23,074 nt of DNA from Nitrososphaera sp035547955. GTDB taxonomy: Archaea > Thermoproteota > Nitrososphaeria > Nitrososphaerales > Nitrososphaeraceae. The translations under genes were made by a program, and so were the position numbers. The stretch lies in NCBI GenBank assembly GCA_035547955.1, contig DASZTR010000173.1, positions 1 through 23,074 of the forward strand. The letters are read 5' to 3'. How positions within the stretch are numbered: position 1 is the first letter of the stretch; the number at the start of each line of letters is the position of its first letter. The notes under the pieces are model-generated. The model was not told where the DNA came from and searched no databases. It worked only from the letters and a program-made list of their open reading frames with translations. Below, piece by piece: positions 21,101 through 23,074 of the stretch.

Positions 21101-21202
21101 GAATATCATGATCCCCATTGATGCAAGGATGCCCCACTTGATGAGCCTGCCAACATTGGCACGGGGTGCCTTGTCCTCACCGCTGCTGTACGTGTCCCAC
21201 AA
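18200..21202 (-). CDS. UPF0182 family large membrane protein, 1000 aa
   Basis: The N-terminal third has about seven membrane segments (near residues 20-37, 57-79, 127-149, 185-211, 239-257, 266-284, 303-322). A ~550-residue domain expected outside the cell follows, with the UPF0182 (COG1615) landmarks IRLWDQEA, RIYYGE, SRSWAAYPVGR, YPYFVYD, YSLIDTYNGSVKVI, GLGATRDVP, RYPEEMFIWKI and RVGENILYRIGDQEVYFIPVY. An Ala/Gly/Asn-rich linker (about 865-900, with a run of Asn) leads to a C-terminal helical-beta module. The family is widespread and uncharacterised. The start is TTG with its own promoter overlapping the end of priS. It leads a three-gene cluster with an amidotransferase and a TPR protein. 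Confidence 0.93.
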   Translation of the reverse strand: MWDTYSSGEDKAPRANVGRLIKWGILASMGIMIFMVASNQAVNLFLNLTEFGSVYSKTLYYSITSGLVLAAIALVRVNVASRHSIVWYLISLIVRFVKRSSDFEAPSKPFRYSDFHMSPLSFGLWQMTKVVILAPLFANIGFGMALAYMAEGNDIGVSSIGSILSIPFASVPANDDGSFAQQNVIPAIPALALLMPALIGAVGARLLIYVGASGTANIVSQYMADAAEHKPKFLSYISTVEVIVGAAIFWAGITMFFSEDIDYNTKYVIVGALALGAALIFYGFLDKRRARVIIFPPKRHAYLRLVTVAAVIAIVGSIVAVNTSIAEAKKVEWRGPYITQEVAVNRNIAELDQINVVNYDVKPPSVAPADIPEIVSANSDTLHNIRLWDQEAASLKLKPELGQRNDIVFADTDMLRFSGTMYWTGDTTPKLPDTVARGTEWFNQHLVYTHADPGFKMLEADTGNVVNEDKFFPQERIYYGESGDEGLFSRSWAAYPVGRTTSDEVSQFFYNGTGGIDVPQTISWMFEPNFMLSYPDTPIHIMRYKDIHDRMDMLYPYFVYDFAFGGDDTVAPIFHKVGVVPVTDGKNTYWLMPMIAALDTSHVPWGSPFMLKLVGYSLIDTYNGSVKVIVTGKDEFSNIFYDQYKGLGATRDVPQWLDKQIRYPEEMFIWKISKFNRYHVTDPKTFIEARQFYDIPKDGSNDIPPYYIITKPQGFGSPQFVGFQSLELSGSTTKNLVGYMIVENDLPTLGKMTFYSVPLDSATKLIGPSAAREALEKDKEYKNVKTLLQGNPRVGENILYRIGDQEVYFIPVYTANTSGGVVSQIGTIAVVGASVTGTFNVGLGDDPVQAFENYLLKAAGQQPTAVSPGQAGGATSANGTATIGGNNNNNTSTAGGAPVAQASDVQDRINAIERAFSDTGVQIVKPTAISAPLEFREAGVTYKAETDFGLAKDAITKFVQDNPPDNGRVYEWQVGNTVNFGVLKVSGGIVENHYISIEVR

Positions 21203-21224
21203 GCAGCATGGAAGTATGCGTTTG

Positions 21225-21241
21225 GGTCTTATAATGTCTTG
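21225..21241 (-). promoter_or_regulatory. Promoter of the UPF0182 cluster
   Basis: A TATA box ATTATAAG (minus strand, rc of 21229-21236) is followed by an expected start near 21207, a few bases before the TTG. It lies between priS and UPF0182, so the cluster need not depend on the primase transcript. Confidence 0.5.
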
Positions 21242-22450
21242 TCAAATCGCGTCTGCAAGGCCCTTACAAATGAAATATGCCGCCGCATATGCCGGAAGCT
21301 CCGCAGTTTCCTTAGAAATGTTATAGTTCTCACCCTTTAGCCGCACCTTGGCGTGCGATGCCTTTAACCTTAACTTCACTCGGGAGTCGCCGAGCAGGCA
21401 GGCGTCGGTAAAGGGGTCGAAGGATTCCAGGTCGCCGACCCTCACTTTTGCAAGGCCGCTCTTGCTGTTTAGCGTGCCGGGCATGCGGAAAACGCGGTGG
21501 ACGTCGGTTGTGACCTGCGGGTCTATCCTTACGCCCATTTCTCTGGTCATTGCGTCAAGTTCTGCCCTAAAGCCCGCATAGCCCCCCATTTCCTTGACGA
21601 TGTTTGTCAACCGTATTGTCGAAGAGGCGCCGTCTATCTTTAGCTTGTCGGCCACCTTCTTGCGCCACCCACAGCCAAGGCCACTCTTTGGGAATTTGAC
21701 AAAAGCAAGATCTCCCCCGCCACCTGGCGACCTGCGCACCCCGACGCTTTCTGCCAATAGGCCAATCCCAGTAAGGTATCCGACCAGGTCGGAGCGCGCC
21801 TGCGAATCAAGCGGCCTGTAAGCGTCGTCTTGCACGTGAAAGTGAAAGCCGTTGTTGCCTGAAAAGTAGGTATGGATATTTTCCCTGTCGATGCCCAAAT
21901 CGTCATTGAGGAACCCGTACAGTCTCTTTGCCTCCTTCTTTGAAGCCTCGATGCACCTGGAACAGGGGACGATGATGGCATGCTCTACCTTTTTGCTGCC
22001 GCATACGCTGCACGAATAGTCTTCCTTGTCTGGTGATGATGATACTGATGATGATTGTGAAGGAGGCGGTGAGACGTGGCCACAGCCCGCACAGACTGGG
22101 TACGAGTGTGATGGTACGCAGGGCAGGCGCAGATCCTTGCCGTCAATATCAAATATCAGGTCAGCGCCGAGCCATTGCTTTTCCTGCATTGCAAGAGTGG
22201 GAAAACGATAGAGCGCGTTAGAGCAGTACACATCAGAGGGAACCTGTGTAATGAGCGTGGCCACCAACTCGCCCATGCTTTTAAAGGATAGGTGCCGCAC
22301 CATGCCGTAGCCCCCAAACTGCATGTAGCCAAACTCGCGCTTTTCCACATCGCTTGGAGGCTCGATCATCTTGGCGTGCTTGAAATAGTACTCGCGAAAC
22401 ATGGCTTTTACCGCATTTGCCGATGACGTTGGTGAGGACGCCTTGCTCAT
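21242..22450 (-). CDS. priS: DNA primase small (catalytic) subunit
   Basis: An archaeal/eukaryotic-type primase that makes RNA primers and can extend them with dNTPs. The catalytic acids are Asp101 and Asp103 (FDIDGKD), with the third Asp in RIDPQVTTD (310/316). The phosphate-binding SGNNGFHFHV is at 197-206 and the VFRMPGTLNSKSGL segment at 320-333. The usual zinc knuckle is CVPSH...PCSRC (C111, H115, C163, C166). Nested within it is an extra CAGC/CSVC ribbon (C120, C123, C147, C150) with a Ser-rich loop, making the protein longer (402 aa) than the typical ~350. It follows priL by 12 bases in the same direction, so the two heterodimer subunits are co-expressed. Confidence 0.95.
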   Translation of the reverse strand: MSKASSPTSSANAVKAMFREYYFKHAKMIEPPSDVEKREFGYMQFGGYGMVRHLSFKSMGELVATLITQVPSDVYCSNALYRFPTLAMQEKQWLGADLIFDIDGKDLRLPCVPSHSYPVCAGCGHVSPPPSQSSSVSSSPDKEDYSCSVCGSKKVEHAIIVPCSRCIEASKKEAKRLYGFLNDDLGIDRENIHTYFSGNNGFHFHVQDDAYRPLDSQARSDLVGYLTGIGLLAESVGVRRSPGGGGDLAFVKFPKSGLGCGWRKKVADKLKIDGASSTIRLTNIVKEMGGYAGFRAELDAMTREMGVRIDPQVTTDVHRVFRMPGTLNSKSGLAKVRVGDLESFDPFTDACLLGDSRVKLRLKASHAKVRLKGENYNISKETAELPAYAAAYFICKGLADAI

Positions 22451-22462
22451 TTTTCTTGCCTT

Positions 22463-23074
22463 TCACTTCTTCTTCTTTCTGCCAAACTGCACAGGGTTGA
22501 TGATGCCATTGCAATCCGCCGTCGCAAAGCAGAGGTTCTCGTTGCGGAGCTTTTCGCACGACGGCACTGAGTATTTCGTCTTGCTGCCTTTTGACCCTGA
22601 AAGGTGCTCGACCTGGTATCGGGTGATGCGCTCATTAAAGTCCGGCGCGTTTTTGAACATCTCTATTATATCGTCTATTTGCTTGCCTATTGCAAGCATG
22701 TAGGTCGCAAGCATGAGCCGGGCAGAATGCGGCAGGTTTTCACCCTTGCCCATGATCTCAAGGGCATGCTTGACGCATGGTGGGTAGTCAGACACCGCAT
22801 AGCTCCTGTACTCGTAGCGCGGGGCAAGCTCCGTCCTCATTTCCTCTACTATCTTACTTAGTGATTGCGGGAGCGCCGGCAGGTTCATCGCCCTCACCCT
22901 GCTGGTGATGAGCACCGCTAACTCGCTTCGCACCAGCCTCACGGTCTCGTCGGCATCAAGGAATACCTGACCGCCCTGCACCAGCCTGTTTATCATCTTC
23001 CATTCCTGTTCGTGGAAGTGCGACGAGCGCGTCAAATAGTCGGTTACTCTGACCTTGAATAGCCGGCCGTCTTC
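22463..23074 (-). CDS. priL: DNA primase large subunit, C-terminal part (5' end beyond window)
   Basis: The frame is open to the window edge, so the N-terminus is missing; 203 codons are visible. The first part (FKVRVTDYLTRSS...LVQGGQVFLD) is the end of the helical N-terminal domain. The second is the Fe-S domain, with four cysteines (C100 in DYPPC, C173 in VPSC, C182 and C188 of the visible part) that ligate a [4Fe-4S] cluster. GENLPHSARLMLATYM and FNERITRYQVEHLSG are family landmarks. PriL directs PriS to the template and regulates initiation. It ends with a lysine run (KKKK) and lies directly upstream of priS. Confidence 0.93.
   Translation of the reverse strand, partial: EDGRLFKVRVTDYLTRSSHFHEQEWKMINRLVQGGQVFLDADETVRLVRSELAVLITSRVRAMNLPALPQSLSKIVEEMRTELAPRYEYRSYAVSDYPPCVKHALEIMGKGENLPHSARLMLATYMLAIGKQIDDIIEMFKNAPDFNERITRYQVEHLSGSKGSKTKYSVPSCEKLRNENLCFATADCNGIINPVQFGRKKKK

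Overview
The window reads as part of a chromosome from a terrestrial ammonia-oxidising archaeon, most likely of the Nitrososphaera type (Nitrososphaerales). This is inferred from gene content and style. There is a PriS/PriL primase pair, mannosyl-3-phosphoglycerate synthase, an archaeal glycerate 2-kinase and a MenA-like UbiA prenyltransferase. Many genes have a TATA box about 25 bases from the first codon, with little or no leader, and TTG/GTG starts are frequent. No rRNA, tRNA, CRISPR array or intact insertion sequence was seen.

Left part (1-10050): a co-directional trio (YchF/Obg-type GTPase, cut by the window edge; a small winged-helix-like protein; BirA biotin ligase) converges on a glycerate 2-kinase. 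A tandem-duplicated PRC-barrel-like protein is transcribed divergently from the kinase, and the two promoters share an octamer. A small zinc-ribbon protein follows. Then come a divergent carbohydrate pair, mannosyl-3-phosphoglycerate synthase (compatible-solute synthesis) and a large debranching/glucoamylase-type glycosidase. A membrane-anchored protein of unknown function and a DUF2203 protein end this part.

Middle (10050-14051): a strongly structured intergenic segment that may encode a small minus-strand RNA; a stand-alone Lrp/AsnC sensing domain; a MenA-like prenyltransferase; a winged-helix regulator overlapping a seven-helix membrane protein; a divergent promoter with two dyads; an aldo/keto reductase; and a small free-standing ubiquitin-like (multiubiquitin-type) protein.

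Accessory patch (about 14052-16575): sparse, AT-richer and partly decayed. It has a gene-poor stretch, a cupin and an antibiotic-biosynthesis-monooxygenase-fold protein on divergent promoters rich in inverted repeats, a VapBC toxin-antitoxin pair whose toxin has an in-frame stop and has lost an active-site Asp, and a frameshifted remnant of an HTH/recombinase-like gene.

Right part (16565-23074, all minus strand): primase large (partial) and small subunits, then a tightly spaced cluster with its own promoter: a 1000-residue UPF0182 membrane protein, a class I glutamine amidotransferase, and a TPR protein with an apparently inactive C39-peptidase-like domain. This cluster is the best candidate here for an undescribed functional unit. 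A cross-cutting oddity is the set of (GAT)n/(TCA)n-type low-complexity inserts in otherwise conserved proteins.
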